Of a DNA stretch of 64,000 bases, positions 1 to 15,159 are shown in pieces. Source of the stretch: Megascapheus bottae (lineage: Eukaryota; Chordata; Mammalia; Rodentia; Geomyidae). Positions within the stretch are counted from its first letter, which is position 1. Every line of letters starts with the position of its first letter. The position numbers were made by a program, and so were the translations under genes. The notes beneath the pieces are model-generated. The model was not told the origin of the DNA. It did no database searches and saw only the letters and a list, made by a program, of their open reading frames with translations. The stretch spans positions 1 through 64,000 of the forward strand of contig JANJXV010001823.1 of the NCBI GenBank assembly GCA_024803745.1, read 5' to 3'.

Positions 1-3000
1 ACACCTCCGTTCTGACTTCACACAGCTCCATAAAATGACTTCACACACCTCCATTCTGTGACTTCGCACACCTCCATTCTGACTTCACACAGCTCCATTC
101 TCTGACTTCCCACACCTCCATTCTATGATTTCACACACCTCCATTCTATGACTTCACACACCTCCATTCTGTGACTTCACACACCCTCCATTCTGAGTTC
201 GAAAACCTCCGTTCTGTGACTTAACACACCTCCATTCTGTGACTTCACACACCTCCATTCTGAGTTCACACACCTCCATTCTGTGACTTCACACACCTCC
301 ATTCTGACTTCACACAGCTCCATTATATGACTTCACATACCTCCATTCTGTGACTTCACACACCCTCCATTCCATGACTTCACACACCTCCATTCGATGA
401 CTTCACACACCTCCATTCTTTGACTTCACTTACCTCCATTCCATGACTTCACACACCTCCATTCTATGAGTTCACACACATCCATTCTATGAGTTCACAC
501 ACCTCCATTTTGACTTAACACACCTGCATTCTATGACTTCACACACCTTCATTCTTACTTCAGAAACATCCATTCTATGGCTTCACGCACTTCCATTCTA
601 TGACTTCACACACCTCATTTCTGAGTTGACACACCTCCATTGTGTGATTTCACACACCTCCAATTTTACCTCACACACCCCCATTCTATGACTTCACACA
701 CCCCAATTGTGACTTCACACACTCCATTCTGTGAGTTCACACACCTCCATTCTGATTTCACACACCTCCATTCTATGACTTCACACAGCTGCATTCTGAC
801 TTCAGACACCTCCATTTTCAACTTCACACACCACAATTTTGACTTCAAACACCTTCATTCTGTGACTTCACACACCTCCATTCTGTGACTTCACACACCT
901 CCATTGTGTGAGTTCACACACCTCCATTTGTGACTCTACACACCACATTTTTGACTTCACACACCTCCATTCTGTGATTTCACACACCCTCTATTCTGTG
1001 ACTTCACCACACCTTTATTGTTTGACTTCACACACCTCCATTCTTTGACTTCACACACCTCCATTACATGACTTCACACACCTCCGTTCTAGGAGTTCAC
1101 AAACTTCCATTCTATGAGTTCACACACCTCCATTTTGACTTCACACACCTCCATTCTGTGACTTCACACACCTCCATTCTGTGACTTCACACACTTCCAT
1201 TCTATGACTTCACACACCTACATTATGTGACTTCACACACCTCCATTCTGTTACTTCACACACCTCCATTTTGAGTTCACACACTTCCATGCTTTGAATT
1301 CACACACCTCCATTCTGTGCCTTCACACACATTAACATTGTTTGACTTCACACACCTCTATTTTTGGATTTCACACACCTCCATTCCATGACTTCACACA
1401 TCTCCATTTTATGAGTTCGCACACCTCCATTTTGACTTCACACACGCTCCATTCTATGACTTCAACACACCTTCATTCTACTTCAGAAACATCCGTTCTA
1501 TGACTTCACACACCTCCGTTCTATGATTTCACAAACCTCCATTCTGTGACTTCACACACCTCCATTCTGAGTTCACACACCTCAATTCTGTGACTTCACA
1601 CACCTCAATTCTGGCTTCACACACCTCCATTCTATGACTTCACACACTTCCATTCTATGACTTCACACACCTCCATTCTTTGACTTCACACACCTCGATT
1701 TTGAGTTCACACACCTCCATTCTGTGACTTCACACACCTCCATTCTTTGACTTCACACACCTCCATTCTGTGACTTCACACACCTCCGATTCTATGACTT
1801 CACCACACCTCCATTCTATGAATTCATACATCTCCATTCTGTGACTTCACACAACTGCATTCTATGACTTCCACACACCTCCATTCTGGGACTTCACACA
1901 CCTCCATGTCTGAGTTCACACACCTCTGTTCTGTGACTTAACACACCTTCATTCCGTGACTTCACACACCTTCATTCTATGATTTCACACACCTCCACTC
2001 TATGACTTCACACACCTGCATTCTTACTTCAGGAACATCCATTGTATGAATTCACCCACCTCCATTCTATGACTTCACAAACCTCCATTCTATGACTTCA
2101 CACACCTCCATTTTATGACTTCACACACCTCCATTCTGTGACTGTCACACACCTCCCATTCTATGAGTTCACACACCTGCATTGTGACTTCACACACCTC
2201 CATTCTATGACTTCACACACGTCCATTCTGACTTCACACACCCTCCATTCTGACTTCACAAACATCAATTCTGTGACTTCACACACCTCCATTCTTTGAC
2301 TTCACACACCTCCATTGTGATTTCACACACCTCCATTCTGACTTCACAAACATCAATTCTGTGACTTCACACACATCCATTTTACGACTTCACAACACCT
2401 CCATTCTATGACTTCACAAACCTCCATTCTGACTTCACACACCTCCATTCTGACTTCACAAACATCAATTCTGTTACTTCACACACCTCCAATCTATGAC
2501 TTCACACACCTCCATTCTATGACTTCACACACCTCCATTCTATGACTTCACACACATCCATTCTTTGACTTCACACACCTCCATTCTTTGACTTCACACA
2601 TCTCCATTGGGAGTTCAGACACCTTCATTCTCTGACTTCACACACCTCCATTCTGACTTCACACAGCTCCATTCTATGATTTCACACACCTCCATTCTGT
2701 GCCTTCACACACCTCCATTCTATGACTTCACACACTTCCATTCTTTGACTTCACACACCTCCATTCTTTGACTTCACACATCTCCATTGTGAGTTCACAC
2801 ACCTTCATTCTATGACTTCACACGCCCTCCATTCTATGACTTCACACACCTCCATTCTATCACTTCACACACCTCCATTCTGTGACGTCACACACCTCCA
2901 TTCTGAATTCAGACACCCTCCATTCTGTGACTTCACACACCTCCAATCTGACTTTACACAGCTCCATTCTATGACTTCACAACCTCCATTCTGTGACTTC

Positions 3001-6000
3001 ACAACACCTCCATTCTATGACTTTACACACCTCCATTGTGACTTCACACACCTCCATTCTATGAGTTCACACACCTCCATCTCTGACTTCACAAACCTCC
3101 ATTCTATGACCTTCACACACCTCCATTCTGACTTCACACACCTCCATTCTATGACTTCACACCAACTCCATTCTGAATTCACACACACCTCCATTCTGTG
3201 ACGTTACACACCTCCATTCCATGACTTCCCACACCTCCATTCGATGAATTTCACACACCACCTCCATTCTTTGACTTCACACACCTCCATTCTGGGACTT
3301 CACACACCTCCATTCTATGAGTTCACACACCTCCATTCTATGAGTTCGCACACCTCCATTTTGACTTCACACCACCTCCATTCTATGACTTCACACACCT
3401 TCATTCTTACTTCAGAAACATCCATTCTATGACTTCACCCACCTCCATTCTATGACTTCACAAATCTCCGATCTGTGACTTCACACCCCCTCCATTCTGT
3501 GTTCACACACCTCCATTCTCTGAGTTCACACACCCTCGATTCTGTGACTTAACACACCTCCATTCTATGACTTCACAGTCCTCCATTCTGTGACTTCACA
3601 CACCTCCATTCTCTATGACTTCACACACCTACATTATGTGACTTCACACACCTCCATTCTGTTACTTCACACACCTCCATTTTGAGTTCACACACTTCCA
3701 TTCTTTGAATTCATGACACCTCCATTCTGTGACTTCACTCACATTAACATTGTTTGACTTCACACAGCACCTCCATTTGACTTCACACACCTCCATTCTA
3801 TGACTTCACACACCTTCATTCTACTTCAGAAACATCCGTTCTATGACTTCACACACCTCCGTTCTATGATTTCACAAACCTCCATTCTGTGACTTCACAC
3901 ACCTCCATTCTGAGTTCACACACCCTCAATTCTGTGACTTCACACACCTCAATTCTGGCTTCACACACCTCCATTCTATGACTTCACACACTTCCATTCT
4001 ATGACTTCACACACCTCCATTCTTTGACTTCACACACCTCCATTTTGAGTTCACACACCTCTATTCTGTGATTCACACCACCTCCATTCTTTGACTTCAC
4101 ACACGTCCATTCTGTGACTTCACACACCTCCATTCTATGACTTCACACACCTCCATTCTATGAATTCATGCATCTCCATTCTGTGACTTCATACAACTCC
4201 ATTCTATGACTTCCCACACCTCCATTCTGGGACTTCACACACCTCCATTCTGAGTTCACACACCTCTGTTCTGTGACTTAACACACCTTCATTCCGAGAC
4301 TTCACACACCTTCATTCTATGAGTTCACACACCTGCATTGTGACTTCACACACCTCCATTCTGTGACTTCACACACCTTCATTCTTACTTCAGAAACATC
4401 CATTCTATGACTTCACACACCTCCATTCTATGACTTCACACACCTCCATTCTGTGACTTCTCACACCTCCATTCCATGACTTCACACACCTCCATTGTTT
4501 GACATCACACACCTCCATTCTATGAGTTCACACACCTCCATTTGTGACTCTACACAGCACCTATGTGACTTCACACACCTCCATTCTGTGATTTCACACA
4601 CCTCCATTCTGTGACTTCACACACCCATTTTTGTTTGACTTCCACAGCACCTCCCATTCTTTGACTTCACACACCTCCATTCCATGACTTCACACACCAT
4701 CCGATTCTATGAGTTCACACACCTCCATTCTATGATTTCACACACCTCCATTTTGACTTCACACACCTCCATTCTGTGACTTCACACACCTCCATTCTGT
4801 GACTTCACACACCTCCATTCCATGACTTCACACACCTCCACTCTATCAGTTCACCCACATCCATTCTATGAGTTCCCACACCACCATTTTGACTTCACAC
4901 ACCTCCATTCTATGACTTCACACACCTGCATTCTTACTTCAGAAACTTCCATTCTATGACTTCACACACCTCCATTCTATGACTTCACAAACCTCCATTC
5001 TATGACTTCACACACCTCCATTCTATGACTTCACACACCTCCATTCTGTGACTTCACACACCTCCATTCTATGAGTTCACACACCAGCATTGTGACTGCA
5101 CACACCTCCATTCTATGACTTCAGACACCTCCATTGTGAGTTCACACACCTACATTCTGACTTCACAAACATCAATTCTGTGATTTCACAGACCTCCATT
5201 CTATGACTTCACACACCTCCATTCTGTGCCTTCGCACACCTCCATTCTATGACTTAACACACCTTCATTCTTACTTAACAAACATCCATTCTATGACGTC
5301 ACACACCTCCATTCTATGACTTCGCACACCTCCATTCTATGACTTCACACACCTCCATTCTGTGACTTCACGCACCTCAATTCTGTGACTTCACACACCT
5401 CCATTCTGAGTTCACACACCTCCATTCTTTGACTTCACACACCTCAAATCTGACTTCACACAGCTCCATTCTATGACTTCACACACCTCCATTCTGTGAC
5501 TTAGCACACCTCCATTCTATGAATTCACACACCTCCATTGTGACTTCACACACCTCCATTCTGTGAGTTCACACACCTCCATTCTGACTTCACACACCTC
5601 CATTCTATGACTTCACACACCTCCATTCTGACTTCACACACGTCCATTCTATGACTTCACACAACTCCATTCTGACTTCACATACCTCCATTCTGTGACT
5701 TCACACACCTCCATTCCATGACTTCACACACCTCCATTCGATGACTTCACACACCTCCATTCTTTGACTTCACTTACCTCCATTCCATGACTTCACACAC
5801 CTCCATTCTATGAGTTCACACACATCCATTCTATGAGTTCACACACCTCCATTTTGACTTAACACACCTGCATTCTATGACTTCACACACCTTCATTCTT
5901 ACTTCCATTCTATGGCTTCACGCACTTCCATTCTATGACTTCACACACCTCATTTCTGAGTTGACACACCTCCATTGTGTGATTTCACACACCTCCAATT

Positions 6001-7013
6001 TTACCTCACACACCCCCATTCTATGACTTCACACACCCAATTGTGACTTCACACACTCCATTCTGTGAGTTCACACACCTCCATTCTGATTTCACACACC
6101 TCCATTCTATGACTTCACACAGCTGCATTCTGACTTCAGACACCTCCATTTTCAACTTCACACACCACAATTCTGACTTCAAACACCTTCATTCTGTGAC
6201 TTCACACACCTCCATTCTGTGACTTCACACACCACCATTGTTTGACTTCACACACCTATATTCTTGGACTTCGCACACCTCCATTCCATGACTTCACACA
6301 TCTCCATTTTATGAGTTCACACACCTCCATTTTGACTTCACACACCTCCATTCTATGACTTCACACACCATTCTACTTCAGAAACATCCATTCTATGACT
6401 TCACACACCTCCATTCTATGACTTCACAAACCTCCATTCTGTGACTTCACACACCTCCATTCTGAGTTCACACACCTCAATTCCGTGACTTCACACACCT
6501 CAATTTTCACTTCACACACCTCCATTCTATGACTTCACACAATTCCATTCTATGACTTCACACACCTCCATTCTTTGACTTCACACACCTCCATTGTGAG
6601 TTCACACACCTCCATTTTGTGACTTCACACACCTCCATTCTGTGACTTCACACACCTCCATTCTATGATTTCTCACACCTCCATTCTATTAATTCACACA
6701 CCTCCATTCTGTGACTTCACACAACTCCATTCTATAACTTCCCACACCTCCATTCTGTGACTTCACACACCTCCATTCTGAGTTCACAAACCTTGATTCT
6801 GTGACTTAACGCACCTTCATTCTGTGACTTCACACACCTCCATTCGATGACTTCACAGACCTCCATTCTATGACTTCACACACCTCCATTCTATGACTTC
6901 ACACACCTCCAGTCTTTGACTTCACACCCCTCCATTCTGTGACTTCACACACCTCCATTCTATAACTTCACACACCTCCATTGTGACTTCCCACACCTCC
7001 AATCTGAGTTCAC
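1..7013. repeat. 7.0-kb higher-order repeat, copy A
   Basis: The opening variant string (CCGTTCTGAC, then CAGCTCCATAAAATGAC) returns at 7014 and again at 14009, which defines a block of about 7.0 kb. Unit order matches copy B throughout. The spacing between A and B drifts from 7,013 at the start to 7,009 near 1221, 6,982 near 3632 and 6,971 near 4731, then stays at 6,971 to at least 5761. Copy A therefore carries about 42 extra bases, all before 4731. Inside the block, about 370-900 is repeated at about 5700-6240, and the stretch near 1221 is repeated near 3632. Confidence 0.9.
2883..2890. other. Example of a TGACGTCA palindrome made by unit drift
   Basis: The common unit contains TGACTTCA. 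One T-to-G change yields the palindrome TGACGTCA, which is the consensus cAMP-response element bound by CREB/ATF proteins in animals. Other exact cases are 5294-5301, 9891-9898, 12265-12272, 14761-14768, 15383-15390, 27226-27233, 29952-29959 and 30465-30472. Presence of the motif is seen directly; any binding is unproven. Confidence 0.5.
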
Positions 7014-10000
7014 ACACCTCCGTTCTGACTTCACACAGCTCCATAAAATGACTTCACACACCTCCATTCTGTGACTTCGCACACCTCCATTCTGACTTCA
7101 CACAGCTCCATTCTCTGACTTCCCACACCTCCATTCTATGATTTCACACACCTCCATTCTATGACTTCACACACCTCCATTCTGTGACTTCACACACCTC
7201 CATTCTGAGTTCGAAAACCTCCGTTCTGTGACTTAACACACCTCCATTCTGTGACTTCACACACCTCCATTCTGAGTTCACACACCTCCATTCTGTGACT
7301 TCACACACCTCCATTCTGACTTCACACAGCTCCATTATATGACTTCACATACCTCCATTCTGTGACTTCACACACCTCCATTCCATGACTTCACACACCT
7401 CCATTCGATGACTTCACACACCTCCATTCTTTGACTTCACTTACCTCCATTCCATGACTTCACACACCTCCATTCTATGAGTTCACACACATCCATTCTA
7501 TGAGTTCACACACCTCCATTTTGACTTAACACACCTGCATTCTATGACTTCACACACCTTCATTCTTACTTCAGAAACATCCATTCTATGGCTTCACGCA
7601 CTTCCATTCTATGACTTCACACACCTCATTTCTGAGTTGACACACCTCCATTGTGTGATTTCACACACCTCCAATTTTACCTCACACACCCCCATTCTAT
7701 GACTTCACACACCCCAATTGTGACTTCACACACTCCATTCTGTGAGTTCACACACCTCCATTCTGATTTCACACACCTCCATTCTATGACTTCACACAGC
7801 TGCATTCTGACTTCAGACACCTCCATTTTCAACTTCACACACCACAATTTTGACTTCAAACACCTTCATTCTGTGACTTCACACACCTCCATTCTGTGAC
7901 TTCACACACCTCCATTGTGTGAGTTCACACACCTCCATTTGTGACTCTACACACCACATTTTTGACTTCACACACCTCCATTCTGTGATTTCACACACCT
8001 CTATTCTGTGACTTCACACACCTTTATTGTTTGACTTCACACACCTCCATTCTTTGACTTCACACACCTCCATTACATGACTTCACACACCTCCGTTCTA
8101 GGAGTTCACAAACTTCCATTCTATGAGTTCACACACCTCCATTTTGACTTCACACACCTCCATTCTGTGACTTCACACACCTCCATTCTGTGACTTCACA
8201 CACTTCCATTCTATGACTTCACACACCTACATTATGTGACTTCACACACCTCCATTCTGTTACTTCACACACCTCCATTTTGAGTTCACACACTTCCATG
8301 CTTTGAATTCACACACCTCCATTCTGTGCCTTCACACACATTAACATTGTTTGACTTCACACACCTCTATTTTTGGATTTCACACACCTCCATTCCATGA
8401 CTTCACACATCTCCATTTTATGAGTTCGCACACCTCCATTTTGACTTCACACACCTCCATTCTATGACTTCACACACCTTCATTCTACTTCAGAAACATC
8501 CGTTCTATGACTTCACACACCTCCGTTCTATGATTTCACAAACCTCCATTCTGTGACTTCACACACCTCCATTCTGAGTTCACACACCTCAATTCTGTGA
8601 CTTCACACACCTCAATTCTGGCTTCACACACCTCCATTCTATGACTTCACACACTTCCATTCTATGACTTCACACACCTCCATTCTTTGACTTCACACAC
8701 CTCGATTTTGAGTTCACACACCTCCATTCTGTGACTTCACACACCTCCATTCTTTGACTTCACACACCTCCATTCTGTGACTTCACACACCTCCATTCTA
8801 TGACTTCACACACCTCCATTCTATGAATTCATACATCTCCATTCTGTGACTTCACACAACTGCATTCTATGACTTCCCACACCTCCATTCTGGGACTTCA
8901 CACACCTCCATTCTGAGTTCACACACCTCTGTTCTGTGACTTAACACACCTTCATTCCGTGACTTCACACACCTTCATTCTATGATTTCACACACCTCCA
9001 CTCTATGACTTCACACACCTGCATTCTTACTTCAGGAACATCCATTGTATGAATTCACCCACCTCCATTCTATGACTTCACAAACCTCCATTCTATGACT
9101 TCACACACCTCCATTTTATGACTTCACACACCTCCATTCTGTGACTTCACACACCTCCATTCTATGAGTTCACACACCTGCATTGTGACTTCACACACCT
9201 CCATTCTATGACTTCACACACGTCCATTCTGACTTCACACACCTCCATTCTGACTTCACAAACATCAATTCTGTGACTTCACACACCTCCATTCTTTGAC
9301 TTCACACACCTCCATTGTGATTTCACACACCTCCATTCTGACTTCACAAACATCAATTCTGTGACTTCACACACATCCATTTTACGACTTCACACACCTC
9401 CATTCTATGACTTCACAAACCTCCATTCTGACTTCACACACCTCCATTCTGACTTCACAAACATCAATTCTGTTACTTCACACACCTCCAATCTATGACT
9501 TCACACACCTCCATTCTATGACTTCACACACCTCCATTCTATGACTTCACACACATCCATTCTTTGACTTCACACACTTCCATTCTTTGACTTCACACAT
9601 CTCCATTGGGAGTTCAGACACCTTCATTCTCTGACTTCACACACCTCCATTCTGACTTCACACAGCTCCATTCTATGATTTCACACACCTCCATTCTGTG
9701 CCTTCACACACCTCCATTCTATGACTTCACACACTTCCATTCTTTGACTTCACACACCTCCATTCTTTGACTTCACACATCTCCATTGTGAGTTCACACA
9801 CCTTCATTCTATGACTTCACACGCCTCCATTCTATGACTTCACACACCTCCATTCTATGACTTCACACACCTCCATTCTGTGACGTCACACACCTCCATT
9901 CTGAATTCAGACACCTCCATTCTGTGACTTCACACACCTCCAATCTGACTTTACACAGCTCCATTCTATGACTTCACAACCTCCATTCTGTGACTTCACA

Positions 10001-13000
10001 CACCTCCATTCTATGACTTTACACACCTCCATTGTGACTTCACACACCTCCATTCTATGAGTTCACACACCTCCATTCTGACTTCACAAACCTCCATTCT
10101 ATGACTTCACACACCTCCATTCTGACTTCACACACCTCCATTCTATGACTTCACACAACTCCATTCTGAATTCACACACCTCCATTCTGTGACGTTACAC
10201 ACCTCCATTCCATGACTTCCCACACCTCCATTCGATGAATTCACACACCTCCATTCTTTGACTTCACACACCTCCATTCTGGGACTTCACACACCTCCAT
10301 TCTATGAGTTCACACACCTCCATTCTATGAGTTCGCACACCTCCATTTTGACTTCACACACCTCCATTCTATGACTTCACACACCTTCATTCTTACTTCA
10401 GAAACATCCATTCTATGACTTCACCCACCTCCATTCTATGACTTCACAAATCTCCGATCTGTGACTTCACACCCCTCCATTCTGTGTTCACACACCTCCA
10501 TTCTCTGAGTTCACACACCTCGATTCTGTGACTTAACACACCTCCATTCTATGACTTCACAGTCCTCCATTCTTTGACTTCACACACCTCCATTCTATGA
10601 CTTCACACACCTACATTATGTGACTTCACACACCTCCATTCTGTTACTTCACACACCTCCATTTTGAGTTCACACACTTCCATTCTTTGAATTCATACAC
10701 CTCCATTCTGTGACTTCACTCACATTAACATTGTTTGACTTCACACACCTCCATTTTGACTTCACACACCTCCATTCTATGACTTCACACACCTTCATTC
10801 TACTTCAGAAACATCCGTTCTATGACTTCACACACCTCCGTTCTATGATTTCACAAACCTCCATTCTGTGACTTCACACACCTCCATTCTGAGTTCACAC
10901 ACCTCAATTCTGTGACTTCACACACCTCAATTCTGGCTTCACACACCTCCATTCTATGACTTCACACACTTCCATTCTATGACTTCACACAGCTCCATTC
11001 TTTGACTTCACACACCTCCATTTTGAGTTCACACACCTCTATTCTGTGATTCACACACCTCCATTCTTTGACTTCACACACGTCCATTCTGTGAATTCAC
11101 ACACCTCCATTCTATGACTTCACACACCTCCATTCTATGAATTCATGCATCTCCATTTTGTGACTTCATACAACTCCATTCTATGACTTCCCACACCTCC
11201 ATTCTGGGACTTCACACACCTCCATTCTGAGTTCACACACCTCTGTTCTGTGACTTAACACACCTTCATTCCGAGACTTCACACACCTTCATTCTATGAG
11301 TTCACACACCTGCATTGTGACTTCACACACCTCCATTCTGTGACTTCACACACCTTCATTCTTACTTCAGAAACATCCATTCTATGACTTCACACACCTC
11401 CATTCTATGACTTCACACACCTCCATTCTGTGACTTCTCACACCTCCATTCCATGACTTCACACACCTCCATTGTTTGACATCACACACCTCCATTCTAT
11501 GAGTTCACACACCTCCATTTGTGACTCTACACAGCACCTATGTGACTTCACACACCTCCATTCTGTGATTTCACACACCTCCATTCTGTGACTTCACACA
11601 CCATTTTTGTTTGACTTCACACACCTCCATTCTTTGACTTCACACACCTCCATTCCATGACTTCACACACCTCCATTCTATGAGTTCACACACCTCCATT
11701 CTATGATTTCACACACCTCCATTTTGACTTCACACACCTCCATTCTGTGACTTCACACACCTCCATTCTGTGACTTCACACACCTCCATTCCATGACTTC
11801 ACACACCTCCACTCTATCAGTTCACCCACATCCATTCTATGAGTTCCCACACCACCATTTTGACTTCACACACCTCCATTCTATGACTTCACACACCTGC
11901 ATTCTTACTTCAGAAACTTCCATTCTATGACTTCACACACCTCCATTCTATGACTTCACAAACCTCCATTCTATGACTTCACACACCTCCATTCTATGAC
12001 TTCACACACCTCCATTCTGTGACTTCACACACCTCCATTCTATGAGTTCACACACCAGCATTGTGACTGCACACACCTCCATTCTATGACTTCAGACACC
12101 TCCATTGTGAGTTCACACACCTACATTCTGACTTCACAAACATCAATTCTGTGATTTCACAGACCTCCATTCTATGACTTCACACACCTCCATTCTGTGC
12201 CTTCGCACACCTCCATTCTATGACTTAACACACCTTCATTCTTACTTAACAAACATCCATTCTATGACGTCACACACCTCCATTCTATGACTTCGCACAC
12301 CTCCATTCTATGACTTCACACACCTCCATTCTGTGACTTCACGCACCTCAATTCTGTGACTTCACACACCTCCATTCTGAGTTCACACACCTCCATTCTT
12401 TGACTTCACACACCTCAAATCTGACTTCACACAGCTCCATTCTATGACTTCACACACCTCCATTCTGTGACTTAGCACACCTCCATTCTATGACTTCACA
12501 CACCTCCATTGTGACTTCACACACCTCCATTCTGTGAGTTCACACACCTCCATTCTGACTTCACACACCTCCATTCTATGACTTCACACACCTCCATTCT
12601 GACTTCACACACGTCCATTCTATGACTTCACACAACTCCATTCTGACTTCACATACCTCCATTCTGTGACTTCACACACCTCCATTCCATGACTTCACAC
12701 ACCTCCATTCGATGACTTCACACACCTCCATTCTTTGACTTCACTTACCTCCATTCCATGACTTCACACACCTCCATTCTATGAGTTCACACACATCCAT
12801 TCTATGAGTTCACACACCTCCATTTTGACTTAACACACCTGCATTCTATGACTTCACACACCTTCATTCTTACTTCCATTCTATGGCTTCACGCACTTCC
12901 ATTCTATGACTTCACACACCTCATTTCTGAGTTGACACACCTCCATTGTGTGATTTCACACACCTCCAATTTTACCTCACACACCCCCATTCTATGACTT

Positions 13001-14008
13001 CACACACCCCAATTGTGACTTCACACACTCCATTCTGTGAGTTCACACACCTCCATTCTGATTTCACACACCTCCATTCTATGACTTCACACAGCTGCAT
13101 TCTGACTTCAGACACCTCCATTTTCAACTTCACACACCACAATTTTGACTTCAAACACCTTCATTCTGTGACTTCACACACCTCCATTCTGTGACTTCAC
13201 ACACCACCATTGTTTGACTTCACACACCTATATTCTTGGACTTCGCACACCTCCATTCCATGACTTCACACATCTCCATTTTATGAGTTCACACACCTCC
13301 ATTTTGACTTCACACACCTCCATTCTATGACTTCACACAACATTCTACTTCAGAAACATCCATTCTAGGACTTCACACACCTCCATTCTATGACTTCACA
13401 AACCTCCATTCTGTGACTTCACACACCTCCATTCTGAGTTCACACACCTCAATTCCGTGACTTCACACACCTCAATTTTCACTTCACACACCTCCATTCT
13501 ATGACTTCACACAATTCCATTCTATGACTTCACACACCTCCATTCTTTGACTTCACACACCTCCATTGTGAGTTCACACACCTCCATTTTGTGACTTCAC
13601 ACACCTCCATTCTGTGACTAAACACACCTCCATTCTGTGACTTCACACACCTCCATTCTATGATTTCTCACACCTCCATTCTATTAATTCACACACCTCC
13701 ATTCTGTGACTTCACACAACTCCATTCTATAACTTCCCACACCTCCATTCTGTGACTTCACACACCTCCATTCTGAGTTCACAAACCTTGATTCTGTGAC
13801 TTAACGCACCTTCATTCTGTGACTTCTCACACCTCCATTCGATGACTTCACAGACCTCCATTCTATGACTTCACACACCTCCATTCTATGACTTCACACA
13901 CCTCCAGTCTTTGACTTCACACCCCTCCATTCTGTGACTTCACACACCTCCATTCTATAACTTCACACACCTCCATTGTGACTTCCCACACCTCCAATCT
14001 GAGTTCAC
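7014..14008. repeat. 7.0-kb higher-order repeat, copy B
   Basis: Tandem neighbour of copy A with the same order of unit variants. It lacks nearly all the 1-2 bp insertions seen in copy A and keeps clean 21/23-bp phasing. One difference in the other direction is an extra unit of about 24 bp near 13617 (GACTAAACACACC). Internal homologies mirror copy A: 7651-7899 is identical in sequence to 12946-13194 (spacing 5,295 bp), and the stretch at 8230 recurs at 10614 (spacing about 2,384 bp). The segment 7911-11300 is also related to 25191-28700. Confidence 0.9.
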
Positions 14009-14340
14009 ACACCTCCGTTCTGACTTCACACAGCTCCATAAAATGACTTCACACACCTCCATTCTGTGACTTCGCACACCTCCATTCTGACTTCACACAA
14101 CTCCATTCTCTGACTTCCCACACCTCCATTCTATGATTTCACACACCTCCATTCTATGACTTCACACACCTCCATTCTGTGACTTCACACACCTCCATTC
14201 TGAGTTCGAAAACCTCCGTTCTGTGACTTAACACACCTCCATTCTGTGACTTCACACACCTCCATTCTGAGTTCACACACCTCCATTCTGTGACTTCACA
14301 CACCTCCATTCTGACTTCACACAGCTCCATTATATGACTT
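14009..14340. repeat. 7.0-kb higher-order repeat, truncated third copy
   Basis: This stretch repeats the first 330 bp or so of copies A and B (CCGTTCTGAC, CATAAAATGAC, GAGTTCGAAAACC, ending at CCATTATATGAC). After that the unit order departs from A and B, which continue with CATACCTCC and CCATTCGATGAC. The third copy therefore appears cut short by a later rearrangement. Confidence 0.85.
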
Positions 14341-15159
14341 CACACACCTCCATTCTGTGCCTTCACACACCTCCATTCTATGACTTAACACACCTTCATT
14401 CTTACTTAACAAACATCCATTCTATGACTTCACACACCTCCATTCTATGACTCCCCACACCTCCATTCTATGACTTCACACACCTCCATTCTGTGACTTC
14501 ACACACATCAATTCTGTGACTTCACACACCTCCTTATGACTTCACACACATCCATTCTATGATTTCACACACCTCCATTCTATGACTTCACACACCTCCA
14601 TTCTGTGACTTCACAGACCTCCATTCTGAGTTCCAACACCTCCGTTCTGTGACTTAACACACCTCCATTCTGTGACTTCACACACCTCCATTCTGAGTTC
14701 ACACACCTCCATTCTGTGACTTCACACACCTCCATTCTGACTTCACACAGCTCCATTATATGACGTCACACACCTCCATTCTGTGCCTTCACACACCTCC
14801 ATTCTATGACTTCACACACCTCCATTTTGTGACTTCACACACCTCCATTCTGAGTTCACACACCTCCATTCTGTGGCTTCACACACCTGCAATCTGACTT
14901 CACACAGCTTCATTCTATGACTTCACACACCTCCATTCTGTGACTTCACACACCTCCATTCTATGACTTCACACACCTCCACTGTGACTTCACACACTTC
15001 CATTCCATGAGTTCACACACCTCCATTCTGACTACACACACCTCCATTCTATGACTTCACACAACTCCATTCTGACTTTACACACCTCCATTCTATGACT
15101 TCACACAACTCAATTCTGACTTCACACACCTCCATTCTGTGACTTCACACACCTCCATT
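14341..15159. repeat. Array stretch with a local 426-bp duplication
   Basis: The series CCTCCGTTCTGTGACTTAAC through CCATTATATGAC at about 14213-14340 recurs at about 14639-14763, a spacing of 426 bp. The second version has substitutions such as GTTCCAACACC for GTTCGAAAACC and GACGTCA for GACTTCA. Only 21/23-bp units are present and no gene is visible. Confidence 0.75.

Noticed and set aside
666..848. Minus-strand 60-codon frame, repeated at 7677-7859 and 12972-13154
   Set aside because: Shadow of the same repeat segment on the other strand, with a low-complexity product (repeated CEV and WRCV strings) and no recognisable domain.
640..888. An 82-codon open frame, identical at 7651-7899 and 12946-13194, with relatives at 15322-15582, 19525-19746 and 57812-58033
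   Set aside because: The product is a degenerate copy of the DNA period (repeated SDFTHLH and MTSHTSIL-like strings from 21- and 23-bp units). The frame stays open only because of a local run of 21-bp units. The homologous place near 5957 is broken by a one-base deletion. There is no start context, domain or flanking gene signal.
2812..3201. Longest open frame in the window, 129 codons
   Set aside because: It exists only because copy A carries several one-base insertions; the equivalent part of copy B near 9800-10200 has no such frame. The product is repeat-derived, so this is a chance frame.
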